From: Flavobacterium zhairuonense
GTDB taxonomy: Bacteria; Bacteroidota; Bacteroidia; Flavobacteriales; Flavobacteriaceae
DNA: 64,000 bases
Assembly (NCBI RefSeq): GCF_004352915.1
Contig: NZ_SJSY01000069.1
Location: 1-64,000, forward strand
Direction: 5' to 3'
In this document: one piece after another, positions 46,909-57,107 of the stretch
Numbering within the stretch: position 1 is the first letter of the stretch
Layout of the letters: each line of letters starts with the position of its first letter
Position numbers and translations under genes: made by a program
The notes under the pieces: generated by a model
Databases searched by the model: none
What the model was told of the DNA's origin: nothing
Seen by the model: only the letters and a program-made list of their open reading frames with translations

Positions 46909-48489
46909 ATGAAAAAACTTTCAGCAATACTATTTATTTCCTTAATCGTAAGCAGCAGTATTTCGTTTGGACAAAACAATAATGCTGAAAACCGAACGAT
47001 AAAAGTTGATTTCAAAAAAGAAGCCGGAAAATTAAACACCATGTTCAAAGAATGCATTGGAGCGGGAAGAGCAAACGAAGGTCTCCGTGCAGATTGGCAG
47101 CAACAATTGGCATTGGTAAAAAAAGAATGTGATTTCAAATACATCCGTTTTCACGGTTTATTGTCTGACGATATGGCCGTTTACCGAGAAGATTCAAAAG
47201 GAAATCCAGAATACAATTACCAGTATGTTGATGTTTTGTTCGATTATATTGTGAACTTGAAAATGAAGCCGTTTGTAGAATTAGGTTTTATGCCGAATGC
47301 TTTGGCAAGCGGAAAAGAAACCATTTTTTGGTGGAAAGGGAATGTAACGCCTCCAAAGGATTATAAAAAATGGGAAGATTTGGTTAGAAATCTAACGCAG
47401 CATTTTGCAGCACGTTACGGGGATGAAGAAGTAAAATCATGGTATTTTGAAGTTTGGAACGAACCTAATTTATCGCCAGGTTTCTGGACAGGAACTCAAG
47501 CCGAATATTTTAAATTATACGATTATGCAGCACGTGGCATAAAAGCTGTGAATCCTGCATACAAAGTTGGTGGGCCTGCGACGGCAGGATCTGGCTGGGT
47601 TTCTGAAACTATTGATTTTTGCGCTAAAAATAATGTACCGATTGATTTTGTTTCGACACATACCTACGGAGTAAAACAAGGATATTTGGATGAATTTGGA
47701 ACATCGGGAACGGTTTTAAATCAGGATGAATGGAGCGTGAGCGGGGAAATTATAAATTCAAGAAAACTGATTTCTAATTCGGCTAAACCAAATTTAGAAT
47801 TACATTATACCGAATGGAGTTCATCTTATACGCCGGCAGATCCAATTCATGACAGTTATCATTCCGCAGCTTATATTCTGCAAAAAATAAAACAAGTTGG
47901 CAATGCAGCAAACTCGATGTCATATTGGGTTTTTACCGATATTTTTGAAGAAGCTGGACCACGATTTACACCTTTCCATGGAGGTTTCGGATTATTGAAT
48001 ACGCAAGGAATTAAAAAACCAGCTTATTTCTCTTATTATTTAATGAATAAATTGGGAGAAACCGAACTTCAAAATTCAGATAAAACGTCATGGGCAACAA
48101 AAAATGCAAAAGGCGATGTGCAAATTTTGCTTTGGGATTTTACTAATACACATCCGGGCGACAAAGTTTGGAATCAAACGTATTACATTCAGGATTTGCC
48201 ATCAAAAGAAAAAGGAAAAGTAAAAATTGAAGTTGACGGATTACAAAAAGGAAAATATTTGTTAGAAATTTACAAAGTTGGTTACAAAGTAAATGATGCT
48301 TACGCAGATTATTTAACTTTGAAAAAACCAAGTCAATTAACTCGTGAGCAAGTTAATTCTATAAAAGAGAAAAATAACGGTGCACCAATTTCAGCAGAAA
48401 AAATTGTAATTGATGCAAAAGGAACTTTCAGCAGAGAAATCAAAATCAATGAAAATGATGTTGTAATGTTGAATTTAATCAAACAATAA
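46909..48489 (+). CDS. GH39 beta-xylosidase-like glycosidase
   Basis: 526 residues from ATG 46909 (signal peptide ending ISFGQ). The GH39 TIM barrel spans about 30-400. The acid/base is E185 in FEVWNEPNL and the nucleophile E302 in LHYTEWSSSY. A C-terminal beta domain follows. GH39 contains beta-xylosidases, alpha-L-iduronidases and some arabino-active enzymes; in this context removal of beta-xylosyl or arabinosyl side groups is plausible. No lipobox, so probably periplasmic. Confidence 0.9.
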   Translation: MKKLSAILFISLIVSSSISFGQNNNAENRTIKVDFKKEAGKLNTMFKECIGAGRANEGLRADWQQQLALVKKECDFKYIRFHGLLSDDMAVYREDSKGNPEYNYQYVDVLFDYIVNLKMKPFVELGFMPNALASGKETIFWWKGNVTPPKDYKKWEDLVRNLTQHFAARYGDEEVKSWYFEVWNEPNLSPGFWTGTQAEYFKLYDYAARGIKAVNPAYKVGGPATAGSGWVSETIDFCAKNNVPIDFVSTHTYGVKQGYLDEFGTSGTVLNQDEWSVSGEIINSRKLISNSAKPNLELHYTEWSSSYTPADPIHDSYHSAAYILQKIKQVGNAANSMSYWVFTDIFEEAGPRFTPFHGGFGLLNTQGIKKPAYFSYYLMNKLGETELQNSDKTSWATKNAKGDVQILLWDFTNTHPGDKVWNQTYYIQDLPSKEKGKVKIEVDGLQKGKYLLEIYKVGYKVNDAYADYLTLKKPSQLTREQVNSIKEKNNGAPISAEKIVIDAKGTFSREIKINENDVVMLNLIKQ

Positions 48490-48577
48490 AACCACAAAAA
48501 ACAATAAATATTAACCGAGTTTAAAGAAGTTGTGTGAGGAACGAAATCTTTAAAATCCAAAAAACATCTAACTATCT

Positions 48578-50815
48578 ATGAAAAACAAAATGATATACCT
48601 GTCGGCAGCTTTGGCTTTTGTATTATTTTCTTCTTGTAAAAATGATGCAAAATCTGAAGTTTCAGAAACGGCACAAACTGAAGAATATCAAGGAAAAGAA
48701 ATCGGTTCTGAACACGATGCCGAAATAGATAAACTAGTTTCTCAAATGACTCTTGAGGAAAAAATCGGAATGTTGCACGGAAACAGCATGTTCAGCACTG
48801 GAGCGGTAGAACGTTTGGGAATTCCCGAATTAAAAATGGCAGACGGCCCGCTCGGAGTTCGTGAGGAAATTTCGAGAGACAGTTGGGCACCAGCCGGGGT
48901 AACAAATGATTTTGCAACCTATTATCCTGCAGGAGGCGGTTTGGCTGCAACTTGGAATGCCGAAATGGCGCATACTTTCGGGAATAGTTTAGGAGAAGAA
49001 TTGCGTGCCAGAGATAAAGACATGTTGCTTTCGCCAGCAATAAATATGGTAAGAACACCGCTTGGAGGAAGAACGTATGAATATATGTCTGAAGATCCTT
49101 TTTTAAATAAAAAAATCGCCGTGCCTTTGATTGTAGGTTTGCAGGAAAAAGATGTGATGGCGTGCGTAAAACATTATGCGGCAAACAATCAAGAAACAAA
49201 TCGTGATTTTGTTGATGTACAAATTGACGAGCGTACACTTCGTGAAATTTATCTTCCAGCATTCGAAGCTGCAGTAAAAGAAGCAAAATCATATGCGATA
49301 ATGGGTGCTTATAATAAGTTTAGAGGCGAATATTTATGTGAAAATGATTATATGCTGAATAAAATCCTTCGTGATGAATGGGGATTTAAAGGTATTGTAG
49401 TTTCTGATTGGGCAGCGGTGCATTCAACTGTAAAATCGCTGAAAAGCGGATTGGATATTGAAATGGGAACGCCAAAGCCATTCAATGAGTTTTTCTTGGC
49501 AGATAAATTAATCGCCGCAGTAAAAGCGGGAGAAATTGCAGAATCTGAAATTGATCTTCACGTAAAACGTATTTTAAGAGTTTTGTTCCAAGTAAAAGCA
49601 ATGGGCGGAGGTGAACGTGCAAAAGGAAGTATTTCTACTGAAGCACATTACCAAGATGCGTACAAAATTGCCGCTGAAGATATTGTTTTATTGAAAAATG
49701 ATAACAATGCATTACCACTAAAATTAGACGGAGTTAAGTCAATTGCCGTTATTGGAAATAATGCAATGAAGAAAAATTCTCTTGGCGGATTTGGTGCGGG
49801 TGTTAAAACAAAAAGAGAAGTTACACCGCTTGAAGGTTTGAAAAACAGACTTCCTTCTTCTATAAAAATCAATTATGCCGAAGGTTATGTAGAGCGTTAC
49901 GACGAAAAAAATAAAGGAAAACTAGGCGATATTACCTTAAACGGTCCTGTAACAATTGATGAATTAGATCCAGCAAAAGTTCAGGAAGCAGTTGAAGCGG
50001 CAAAAAAGTCTGATGTTGCGGTGATTTTTGCAGGTTCAAATCGTGATTACGAAACAGAAGCTTCTGACAGAAGAGATTTGCATTTGCCTTTTGGACAAGA
50101 AGAATTAATCAAAAAAGTATTAGCAGTAAATCCAAGAACAATTGTTGTATTTGTTGCTGGAGCACCATTTGATATTGGAGAAATCACTCAAAAATCGCCA
50201 GCTGTAGTTTGGAGTTGGTTCAATGGTTCAGAAGGAGGAAATGCTTTGGCTGATGTCATTTTAGGAAAGGTAAATCCGTCAGGAAAACTGCCTTGGACAA
50301 TGCCTAAAAATATTATGGATTCGCCAGCGCATGCAACAAAAAGTTTTCCAGGCGGAAAATCAGTTAATTATGCCGAAGGATTGCTGATTGGTTACCGTTG
50401 GTTTGATACCAAAAATATTGCGCCTTTATTTCCTTTTGGTTACGGATTATCATACACCACTTTTGCTTTAGAAAATGGAAAAACGGATAAAACTTCATAC
50501 AATTCAAACGAAATCATTTCTGTTTTTATCGATGTGAAAAATACAGGAAAGGTTGATGGAAAAGAAGTCGTTCAGGTATATTCTTCAAAAACAGATTCAA
50601 AAGTTGCCCGAGCTTCAAAAGAGCTGAAAGGTTTCAAAAAAGTACTAGTAAAATCGGGCGGTTCAGAAAATGTGACAATTCAAATTCCAGTAAAAGAATT
50701 GGCGTATTATGATGTTTCGGCTAAAAAATGGACAGTTGAACCAGGAAAATATACTTTGAAAATAGGAAACTCATCAAGAGATATCAAAAAAGAGATTGCC
50801 ATAACAATTCAGTAA
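48578..50815 (+). CDS. GH3 beta-glucosidase-like lipoprotein
   Basis: 745 residues with lipobox LFSSC. N-terminal (beta/alpha)8 domain, then an (alpha/beta)6 sandwich and a C-terminal fibronectin III-like domain (VDGKEVVQVYSSKTD). The nucleophile is D277 in VVSDWAAVHS, and KHYAANNQE is the usual substrate-binding stretch. GH3 enzymes cleave beta-glucosyl (or beta-xylosyl) residues from non-reducing ends; in a xyloglucan locus it would break the de-branched glucose backbone. Confidence 0.93.
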   Translation: MKNKMIYLSAALAFVLFSSCKNDAKSEVSETAQTEEYQGKEIGSEHDAEIDKLVSQMTLEEKIGMLHGNSMFSTGAVERLGIPELKMADGPLGVREEISRDSWAPAGVTNDFATYYPAGGGLAATWNAEMAHTFGNSLGEELRARDKDMLLSPAINMVRTPLGGRTYEYMSEDPFLNKKIAVPLIVGLQEKDVMACVKHYAANNQETNRDFVDVQIDERTLREIYLPAFEAAVKEAKSYAIMGAYNKFRGEYLCENDYMLNKILRDEWGFKGIVVSDWAAVHSTVKSLKSGLDIEMGTPKPFNEFFLADKLIAAVKAGEIAESEIDLHVKRILRVLFQVKAMGGGERAKGSISTEAHYQDAYKIAAEDIVLLKNDNNALPLKLDGVKSIAVIGNNAMKKNSLGGFGAGVKTKREVTPLEGLKNRLPSSIKINYAEGYVERYDEKNKGKLGDITLNGPVTIDELDPAKVQEAVEAAKKSDVAVIFAGSNRDYETEASDRRDLHLPFGQEELIKKVLAVNPRTIVVFVAGAPFDIGEITQKSPAVVWSWFNGSEGGNALADVILGKVNPSGKLPWTMPKNIMDSPAHATKSFPGGKSVNYAEGLLIGYRWFDTKNIAPLFPFGYGLSYTTFALENGKTDKTSYNSNEIISVFIDVKNTGKVDGKEVVQVYSSKTDSKVARASKELKGFKKVLVKSGGSENVTIQIPVKELAYYDVSAKKWTVEPGKYTLKIGNSSRDIKKEIAITIQ

Positions 50816-50905
50816 GAAGATTGTTATTTTTTAGAATAAGTTGAATAATGAATGAAGCGGATTGAAAGTCGGTCCGCTATAGCTTAATTTTTTAAATTAT
50901 TTAAA

Positions 50906-52414
50906 ATGAAAAAAACAATACAGAATTATCTATATAGCATAGCATCATTAATCACATTTTTTGGAGTTTTGGCTTGCAGCGCCGACAAAGAAACACCACA
51001 AAATTCAACCATAAATTCATTAGAAGTAAATAAAAACAGTATTGAAGCGAATAGTACAGAAACTAATGCAGATATAATCATCAAGACTGATGTCACCGCT
51101 TGGTTAATGAACAGCGAAAGTTCAAGTTGGATTAAATTTAGTCAGGCGGGCGGTACTTCTGGAACCACCACAGTAAAAATTACGGTTTTAGAGAATACAG
51201 CAAATACCGCAAGAACTGGAACAATTAAATTGACTTCTGGCCAGGCTGAAGCGGTTGAAATCACTGTTTCGCAAAAAGCGGCAGTTCCTGCTAAAATCGA
51301 ATATCCAAGTTATAACACGAATCCGCTAGTGGCCGATGCTTCTGGAATGTCAAGTACTGCAGTGCAATTGGCAGCAAAAATCAAATTAGGATGGAACATT
51401 GGAAATACAATGGAAGCAACTGGAGGAGAAACAGCTTGGGGAAATCCAAAAATTACAAAACAGCTGATTGATTTAGTTAAAGCTAATGGATTTAATGCGA
51501 TAAGAATTCCGTGTTCCTGGAACCAATATTTGGCAAATGCAAAAACGGCTGAGTTAAAAGCAGAATGGTTGAACCGAGTAAAAGAAGTGGTTCAGTATTG
51601 TGTGGATAACGATATGTATGTTTTGGTAAATGTACATTGGGACGGCGGATGGTTGGAAAACAACGTTACCGAAGCTAAAAAAGAAGAAAACAACGCAAAG
51701 CAAAAAGCGTTTTGGGAGCAAATTGCAACAACTTTGCGCGGGTTTGACGAACATGTATTGTTTGCAAGTGCCAATGAACCAAATGTAGAAGATGCAACTC
51801 AAATGGCTGTTTTAAATTCGTATCATCAAACTTTTATTGATGCTGTACGTTCAACTGGAGGAAAAAATGCGTATCGAGTTTTAGTGGTTCAAGGACCTTC
51901 GACAGATATTGAAAAAACGAATAAATTAATGCTGACTTTGCCAACAGATAAAGTCGCTAATCGATTAATGGCTGAGGTACATTTCTACACGCCATATCAA
52001 TTTTGCTTGATGGACAAAGATGCAGATTGGGGTAAAATGTTTTATTACTGGGGAAGCGGTTTCCATTCGACAACCGATGCGACGCGAAATGCAACTTGGG
52101 GAGAAGAGGCTGATGTAGATAAACTTTTCAAGTCAATGAAAACACAGTTTGTTGACAAAGGAATTCCGGTTTTATTGGGAGAATTTGGAGCCATCAGAAG
52201 AACGACTTTAACAGGTGCCGACTTGACTTTGCATTTAGCATCAAGAGCTTATTTCTTAAAATATGTGGTAAAACAAGCTAAAGCAAACGGGATTTTGCCA
52301 TTCTATTGGGATGCCGGAAACACAGGAAACAACGGATCAGCCATTTTTGACCGAACAAATAATACAGTTTTTGATACTCAAGCTTTAAATGCTATGATCG
52401 AAGGACTGCAATAA
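50906..52414 (+). CDS. BACON-GH5 endo-glucanase, probable endo-xyloglucanase
   Basis: 502 residues with lipobox LAC, so anchored at the surface. A BACON beta-sandwich (~40-125; SLEVNKNSIEANSTE, ENTANTARTGTIKLTSG) precedes a GH5 TIM barrel: GWNIGNTMEATGGETAWGNP, acid/base E291 in SANEPNVE, nucleophile E426 in LLGEFGAIRR. The BACON-GH5 order and these motifs match the GH5_4 endo-xyloglucanase BoGH5A of the Bacteroides ovatus xyloglucan locus. It makes the first cut in the polysaccharide outside the cell. Confidence 0.93.
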   Translation: MKKTIQNYLYSIASLITFFGVLACSADKETPQNSTINSLEVNKNSIEANSTETNADIIIKTDVTAWLMNSESSSWIKFSQAGGTSGTTTVKITVLENTANTARTGTIKLTSGQAEAVEITVSQKAAVPAKIEYPSYNTNPLVADASGMSSTAVQLAAKIKLGWNIGNTMEATGGETAWGNPKITKQLIDLVKANGFNAIRIPCSWNQYLANAKTAELKAEWLNRVKEVVQYCVDNDMYVLVNVHWDGGWLENNVTEAKKEENNAKQKAFWEQIATTLRGFDEHVLFASANEPNVEDATQMAVLNSYHQTFIDAVRSTGGKNAYRVLVVQGPSTDIEKTNKLMLTLPTDKVANRLMAEVHFYTPYQFCLMDKDADWGKMFYYWGSGFHSTTDATRNATWGEEADVDKLFKSMKTQFVDKGIPVLLGEFGAIRRTTLTGADLTLHLASRAYFLKYVVKQAKANGILPFYWDAGNTGNNGSAIFDRTNNTVFDTQALNAMIEGLQ

Positions 52415-52429
52415 AAAAAATTTTAAAAC

Positions 52430-52499
52430 CATATAAGTGATATAAGATAAAATAAGTTTTCATACATTGGAGCTTAAATTTTCTTATATCACTTATGTG
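52430..52499. repeat. Inverted repeat between GH5 and acetylesterase genes
   Basis: The 18-bp arms catataagtgatataaga (52430-52447) and tcttatatcacttatgtg (52482-52499) are complementary at 17 of 18 positions, with a 34-bp loop. Confidence 0.7.
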
Positions 52500-52524
52500 T
52501 TTTAATTAATTTAAATTTAAAATA

Positions 52525-54471
52525 ATGAAGAAGTTTATAACCTTTCTTTTTTTAACGTGCGCTGTGATTGCAAATGCCAATGTCAATATGCCATTGCTAT
52601 TTTCAGACGGAATGGTTTTGCAACGCAACAAAGCAATTCCGATTTGGGGTTTTGCTGAGGCTAATGAAAAAGTAGAAATTCATTTCAACAAACAAATCAA
52701 AAAAACACAAGCCGATAAAAACGGAAAATGGATCGTCAATTTAGATGCTGAAAAAGCCGGTGGGCCTTTTGAATTAGAAATAATTGGAAAAAATAAAATT
52801 ACAATCAAAAATGTTTTGGTTGGTGAAGTTTGGATTTGCAGCGGGCAATCGAATATGGAATTTCAGGTTTTTAAAACCATGAATGCCGAAAAAGAAATGA
52901 ATAATGCGGATTATCCTATGATTCGCCATTTTGGTGTTGCACAGGATTTAAGCGGGAAACCAAAAGACGATTTAAAAGCTGGAAAATGGGAAGTTTCAAG
53001 TAAAAAAACTGTCGGGAATTTTACTGCTGTCGGATTTTATTTCGCCAGAAAATTATATGCTGAATTAAAAATTCCAATCGGAATCATAAATACGTCTTGG
53101 GGTGGAACCAATGTTGAAACCTGGACAAGCCGTGAAGCATTTCAAAACAGTCCTGAATTTAAATCGATGATTGCCGATGTTCCAGTTATGAATGTCGATT
53201 CTATTTCTGTTTTATACGCAAAGCGAATGAAAGAAAGAGTCGAAAAGATTCAAGGAACTTCTGTAAGTACAGCAAACGAAAATACATTCAAAGAACTTTC
53301 TTTTGATGATACTTCTTGGGGCGAATTAAAAACGCCAAGTTTATGGGAAAATCAGGCTCTTGGTGATTTGGATGGCGTAGTTTGGATGCGTAAAACCATT
53401 ACGCTTTCAGCAGAAGATATCAAGAATAAGGCAACTTTAAGTCTAGCAAAAATCGACGACGAAGACATTACGTATGTAAACGGAATCGAGGTCGGTAAAA
53501 ACACACAATGGGATGCTAGACGTGTTTATCAAATACCAGAAAATGTTTTAAAAGAAGGCAAAAATGTCATTGCAGTCAGAATCGTAGATAATAGCGGAGG
53601 AGGCGGAATTTATGGAGAATCTGAAGATTTAAAATTGACTTTGGGAAGTAAAGTTATTCCGCTTGACGGGAAATGGAAATTTAGAGTAATTGTTGTAAAA
53701 ACAGCTTTATCGCCAAATAGTTATCCGTCATTATTATACAATGCAATGGTAAATCCGTTGGTTCCTTATGCCATTCAGGGCGTTTTGTGGTATCAAGGCG
53801 AAGCAAATGTCTGGAGAGCAAATCAGTACAAAAAAGCATTTCCTTTAATGATCACTGATTGGAGAACAAAATTCAAACAAGGCGATTTTCCTTTCTATTT
53901 CGTTCAATTATCCACTTTTGATGAAACTGGAGGAAACAGCAAAAAAGGAAGCCGTTGGGCAGAACTTCGCGAAGCACAATCTGAAACCTTAAAACTGAAA
54001 AATACCGGAATGGCCGTTACCACAGATATTGGAAACGCAAAAGACATTCACCCAACAAACAAACAAGATGTTGGATTGCGTTTGGCAGCAATTGCGTTGG
54101 ATAACGTTTACGGCAAAAAACAAATTTTTAGCGGGCCAAAATATAAATCTCAGGAAATAAAAGGAAACCAAATTATATTGACTTTTGACAATATCGGAAG
54201 CGGATTATCAACGCCAAATAACAATGAATTAAAAGGTTTCGAAATCGCAGGCGCAGACAAAGTTTTTCATTCAGCGAAAGCGATAATAAAAGACAATAAA
54301 ATAATGGTTTCAAGCGATCAAGTTCAAAATCCAGTTGCAGTTCATTACGGTTGGGCAGACGACGACACGCAGATTAATCTTTTCAACAAAGAAAAATTCC
54401 CAGCATCGCCATTCAGAACGGATAATTGGGAAATGATTACGGCAAACGAAATATATAAAGTGAATAAATAA
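52525..54471 (+). CDS. SASA-family carbohydrate acetylesterase (CE20-like)
   Basis: 648 residues with a signal peptide (cleavage near ANANV). The SGNH esterase domain is split by an inserted beta domain (~235-380; SFDDTSWGELKTPS, VWMRKTITL) as in sialate-O-acetylesterase-like enzymes. Catalytic Ser is S109 in CSGQSNMEF, the oxyanion Gly/Asn are in WGGTNVETW and WYQGEANV, and the Asp-x-x-His pair is in DIHPTNKQ. CE20 members of this type remove acetyl groups from xyloglucan; the position next to GH5 and GH95 fits that role. Confidence 0.9.
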   Translation: MKKFITFLFLTCAVIANANVNMPLLFSDGMVLQRNKAIPIWGFAEANEKVEIHFNKQIKKTQADKNGKWIVNLDAEKAGGPFELEIIGKNKITIKNVLVGEVWICSGQSNMEFQVFKTMNAEKEMNNADYPMIRHFGVAQDLSGKPKDDLKAGKWEVSSKKTVGNFTAVGFYFARKLYAELKIPIGIINTSWGGTNVETWTSREAFQNSPEFKSMIADVPVMNVDSISVLYAKRMKERVEKIQGTSVSTANENTFKELSFDDTSWGELKTPSLWENQALGDLDGVVWMRKTITLSAEDIKNKATLSLAKIDDEDITYVNGIEVGKNTQWDARRVYQIPENVLKEGKNVIAVRIVDNSGGGGIYGESEDLKLTLGSKVIPLDGKWKFRVIVVKTALSPNSYPSLLYNAMVNPLVPYAIQGVLWYQGEANVWRANQYKKAFPLMITDWRTKFKQGDFPFYFVQLSTFDETGGNSKKGSRWAELREAQSETLKLKNTGMAVTTDIGNAKDIHPTNKQDVGLRLAAIALDNVYGKKQIFSGPKYKSQEIKGNQIILTFDNIGSGLSTPNNNELKGFEIAGADKVFHSAKAIIKDNKIMVSSDQVQNPVAVHYGWADDDTQINLFNKEKFPASPFRTDNWEMITANEIYKVNK

Positions 54472-54476
54472 TAGTT

Positions 54477-54595
54477 GGGCGTGATCCCGATAAGATAAGT
54501 GGGCTAATTTTCTTTGTGCATATGCGCCCACTTATCTTATCGGGACCGGGCTATCCGCGCTACTTCGGTAGCTAGCTCCTATCCCTCACGCGCAT
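54477..54595. repeat. Structured intergenic repeat element
   Basis: A 20-bp perfect inverted repeat (54485-54504 with 54526-54545; core cccgataagataagtgggc), a separate gctac-TTCG-gtagc hairpin (54559-54572) and closing arms gcgtga (54479-54484) with tcacgc (54586-54591). Nested layout suggests one folded unit. From memory, similar elements are scattered in other Flavobacteriaceae. No coding frame. Confidence 0.7.
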
Positions 54596-54676
54596 AAAAT
54601 GTCTATAAATACAAATGATAATTCCTCAGGAATGATTAATATTGTAGAAACTACATTTAAAATCAAAATGCGAATC

Positions 54677-57085
54677 ATGAATTCAGACTTCATAAAAAAA
54701 ATAGTTTTCATTTTACTTCTCACATTTTACAGCATAAATATTTCGGCACAATCGAAACATGTTTTGTGGTATAATCAACCCGCCGAATTCTTTGAAGAAA
54801 GTTTGGTTTTAGGAAACGGAAAAATGGGGGCGACAGTTTATAGTGGTGCAAATTCAGATAAAATTGATTTGAATGACATTACCCTTTGGTCAGGCGAACC
54901 TGTAAATGCTAATATGAGTCCGGAAGCTTATAAAAACATTCCAGCAATTCGCGAAGCTTTAAAAAATGAAAACTATAAACTCGCGGAAGAATTAAATAAA
55001 AAAGTTCAAGGCAAAAACTCCGAATCGTATGCGCCTTTAGGAACTTTAGAAATCAATAATTCCGAGAAAGGAAAAGCGGTAAATTATCATCGTGAATTGG
55101 ATCTTTCGAATGCAATTTCAAAAGTAAGCTACGAAATGGCAGGCATAAAATATACGCGAGAATATTTTGTTTCAGCGCCAGATCAAATTATGATCATCAA
55201 ATTAACGGCCGATCAAAAAGGCGCTTTGAATTTTGATGTTAATTTAAAAAGCCTTTTGCAATCAAATGTTGAAGTAAAAGGCAATATTTTGGTAATGACA
55301 GGTACTGCGCCAATTCACGAAAATAAGGGATATACTGTTTTGCCAAAATATCTAAACATAAAAGAAAGAGGAACAAAATTTACCACTTTGGTCCAAATCA
55401 AAAAAACAGACGGAAAAGTTACAAGTTCCAGAGAATCTTTGACTTTAAAAGATGCTACAGAAGCCATTATTTTTGTTTCTGTTGCAACTAGTTTTAATGG
55501 CTTTGACAAAAATCCAGCAACCGAAGGTTTGGACGATATTACAAATGCCTTGCAAAATTTGAATAAAGCATACGCAAAACCATTCGATAAAATAAAAGAA
55601 TCTCATATTGCCGATTATCAAAAATTCTTCAATCGTGTCGATTTAGACCTTGGAAAAACTACCGCTCCAGATTTGCCAACAGACGAACGTTTATTACGCT
55701 ACGCTGATGGAAAGGAAGATAAAAATCTGGAGATTCTGTATTTCAATTTCGGACGTTATTTATTGATTAGTTCCTCAAGAACAATTGGTGTTCCGGCAAA
55801 TCTTCAAGGACTTTGGAATCCGTACCTGAATCCGCCTTGGAGCAGTAATTATACAATGAATATTAATCTGGAAGAAAATTACTGGTTGGCGGAAAACACC
55901 AATCTTTCAGAAATGCATTTGCCACTTTTGAGTTTCATTAAAAACCTTTCGGTAACCGGAAAAGTGACAGCAAAGACTTTTTATGGAATAAACCAAGGCT
56001 GGGCCGCTGCTCATAACTCAGATATTTGGGCAATGACGAATCCGGTTGGGCAATTTGGGAAAGAAGAACCTATGTGGGCATGCTGGCCAATTGCGGGCGC
56101 GTGGCTGAGTACGCATATTTGGGAACATTACACATTTACGCAAGATGTAAACTATTTGAAAAAAGAAGGTTATCCTTTAATGAAAGGTGCGGCTGAATTT
56201 TGCTTAGGCTGGCTGGTAACCGATAAAAACGGTAATTTAATTACTTCGCCATCAACGTCGCCAGAAAATCAATATAAACTGACAGATGGTTTTGTTGGTG
56301 CTACTTTATATGGAGGAACAGCAGATTTGGCAATGATTCGCGAATGTTTTGACAAAACCATAAAAGCCTCAAAAGTGCTGAATACAGATGCCGCTTTTAG
56401 AGATAAATTGGAAAAAGCATTAGCTAAATTTCATCCGTATCAAATTGGGAAAAAGGGAAATCTTCAAGAATGGTATTTTGATTGGGATGACAACGAACCT
56501 AAGCATCGTCATCAATCGCATTTATTCGGACTTTTTCCTGGCAATCATATCACGCCTTTAAAAACACCTGATTTGGCTGAAGCTTCAAGAAAAACGCTCG
56601 AAATAAAAGGCGACGAAACGACAGGTTGGTCAAAAGGTTGGAGAATTAATCTTTGGGCTAGACTTTGGGACGGAAATCGTGCTTATAAAATGTATCGCGA
56701 ATTGTTGCGCTACGTTGATCCAGACAAGAAGAAAACTGACAAGCCAAGACGAGGAGGAGGAACGTATCCGAATTTATTCGATGCGCATCCGCCATTTCAA
56801 ATCGACGGGAATTTTGGTGGTACAGCTGCAGTTGCCGAAATGTTGGTTCAATCGGATGAAAACGAAATTCGTTTGCTTCCTGCTTTGCCGGATGCTTGGG
56901 AAGAAGGTGCTGTAAAAGGAATTTGCGCAAGAGGCGGATTTGAAATTGAAATGAATTGGAGTAATAAAAACATTCAAAAATTGATAGTCTCCTCTAAACT
57001 TGGCGGAAAAACAACTTTGATTTTTGGAGATAAAAAACAGGAAGTTGTTTTGAAAAAAGGAGAAAAGTTAGAAATCAAATTTTAA
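54677..57085 (+). CDS. GH95 alpha-L-fucosidase
   Basis: 802 residues from ATG 54677, whose signal peptide (FIKKIVFILLLTFYSINISA) is classical; an ATG at 54599 overlaps the repeat region. GH95 features: VLWYNQPAEFFEESLVLGNG start, the catalytic-base asparagines N395 and N397 in TMNINLEENYW, and D710 in FQIDGNFGG. GH95 enzymes are inverting alpha-1,2-L-fucosidases; in xyloglucan they remove fucose from galactose. Last gene of the locus, ended by the palindromic terminator at 57108-57147. Confidence 0.94.
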   Translation: MNSDFIKKIVFILLLTFYSINISAQSKHVLWYNQPAEFFEESLVLGNGKMGATVYSGANSDKIDLNDITLWSGEPVNANMSPEAYKNIPAIREALKNENYKLAEELNKKVQGKNSESYAPLGTLEINNSEKGKAVNYHRELDLSNAISKVSYEMAGIKYTREYFVSAPDQIMIIKLTADQKGALNFDVNLKSLLQSNVEVKGNILVMTGTAPIHENKGYTVLPKYLNIKERGTKFTTLVQIKKTDGKVTSSRESLTLKDATEAIIFVSVATSFNGFDKNPATEGLDDITNALQNLNKAYAKPFDKIKESHIADYQKFFNRVDLDLGKTTAPDLPTDERLLRYADGKEDKNLEILYFNFGRYLLISSSRTIGVPANLQGLWNPYLNPPWSSNYTMNINLEENYWLAENTNLSEMHLPLLSFIKNLSVTGKVTAKTFYGINQGWAAAHNSDIWAMTNPVGQFGKEEPMWACWPIAGAWLSTHIWEHYTFTQDVNYLKKEGYPLMKGAAEFCLGWLVTDKNGNLITSPSTSPENQYKLTDGFVGATLYGGTADLAMIRECFDKTIKASKVLNTDAAFRDKLEKALAKFHPYQIGKKGNLQEWYFDWDDNEPKHRHQSHLFGLFPGNHITPLKTPDLAEASRKTLEIKGDETTGWSKGWRINLWARLWDGNRAYKMYRELLRYVDPDKKKTDKPRRGGGTYPNLFDAHPPFQIDGNFGGTAAVAEMLVQSDENEIRLLPALPDAWEEGAVKGICARGGFEIEMNWSNKNIQKLIVSSKLGGKTTLIFGDKKQEVVLKKGEKLEIKF

Positions 57086-57107
57086 TAAAAATATTTGTTT
57101 TGTAGTT

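Noticed and set aside
48792-49292. Long open frame on the minus strand (~166 codons)
   Set aside because: It lies wholly inside the GH3 gene, has an unusual composition and no recognisable motif; it is a shadow of the real frame.
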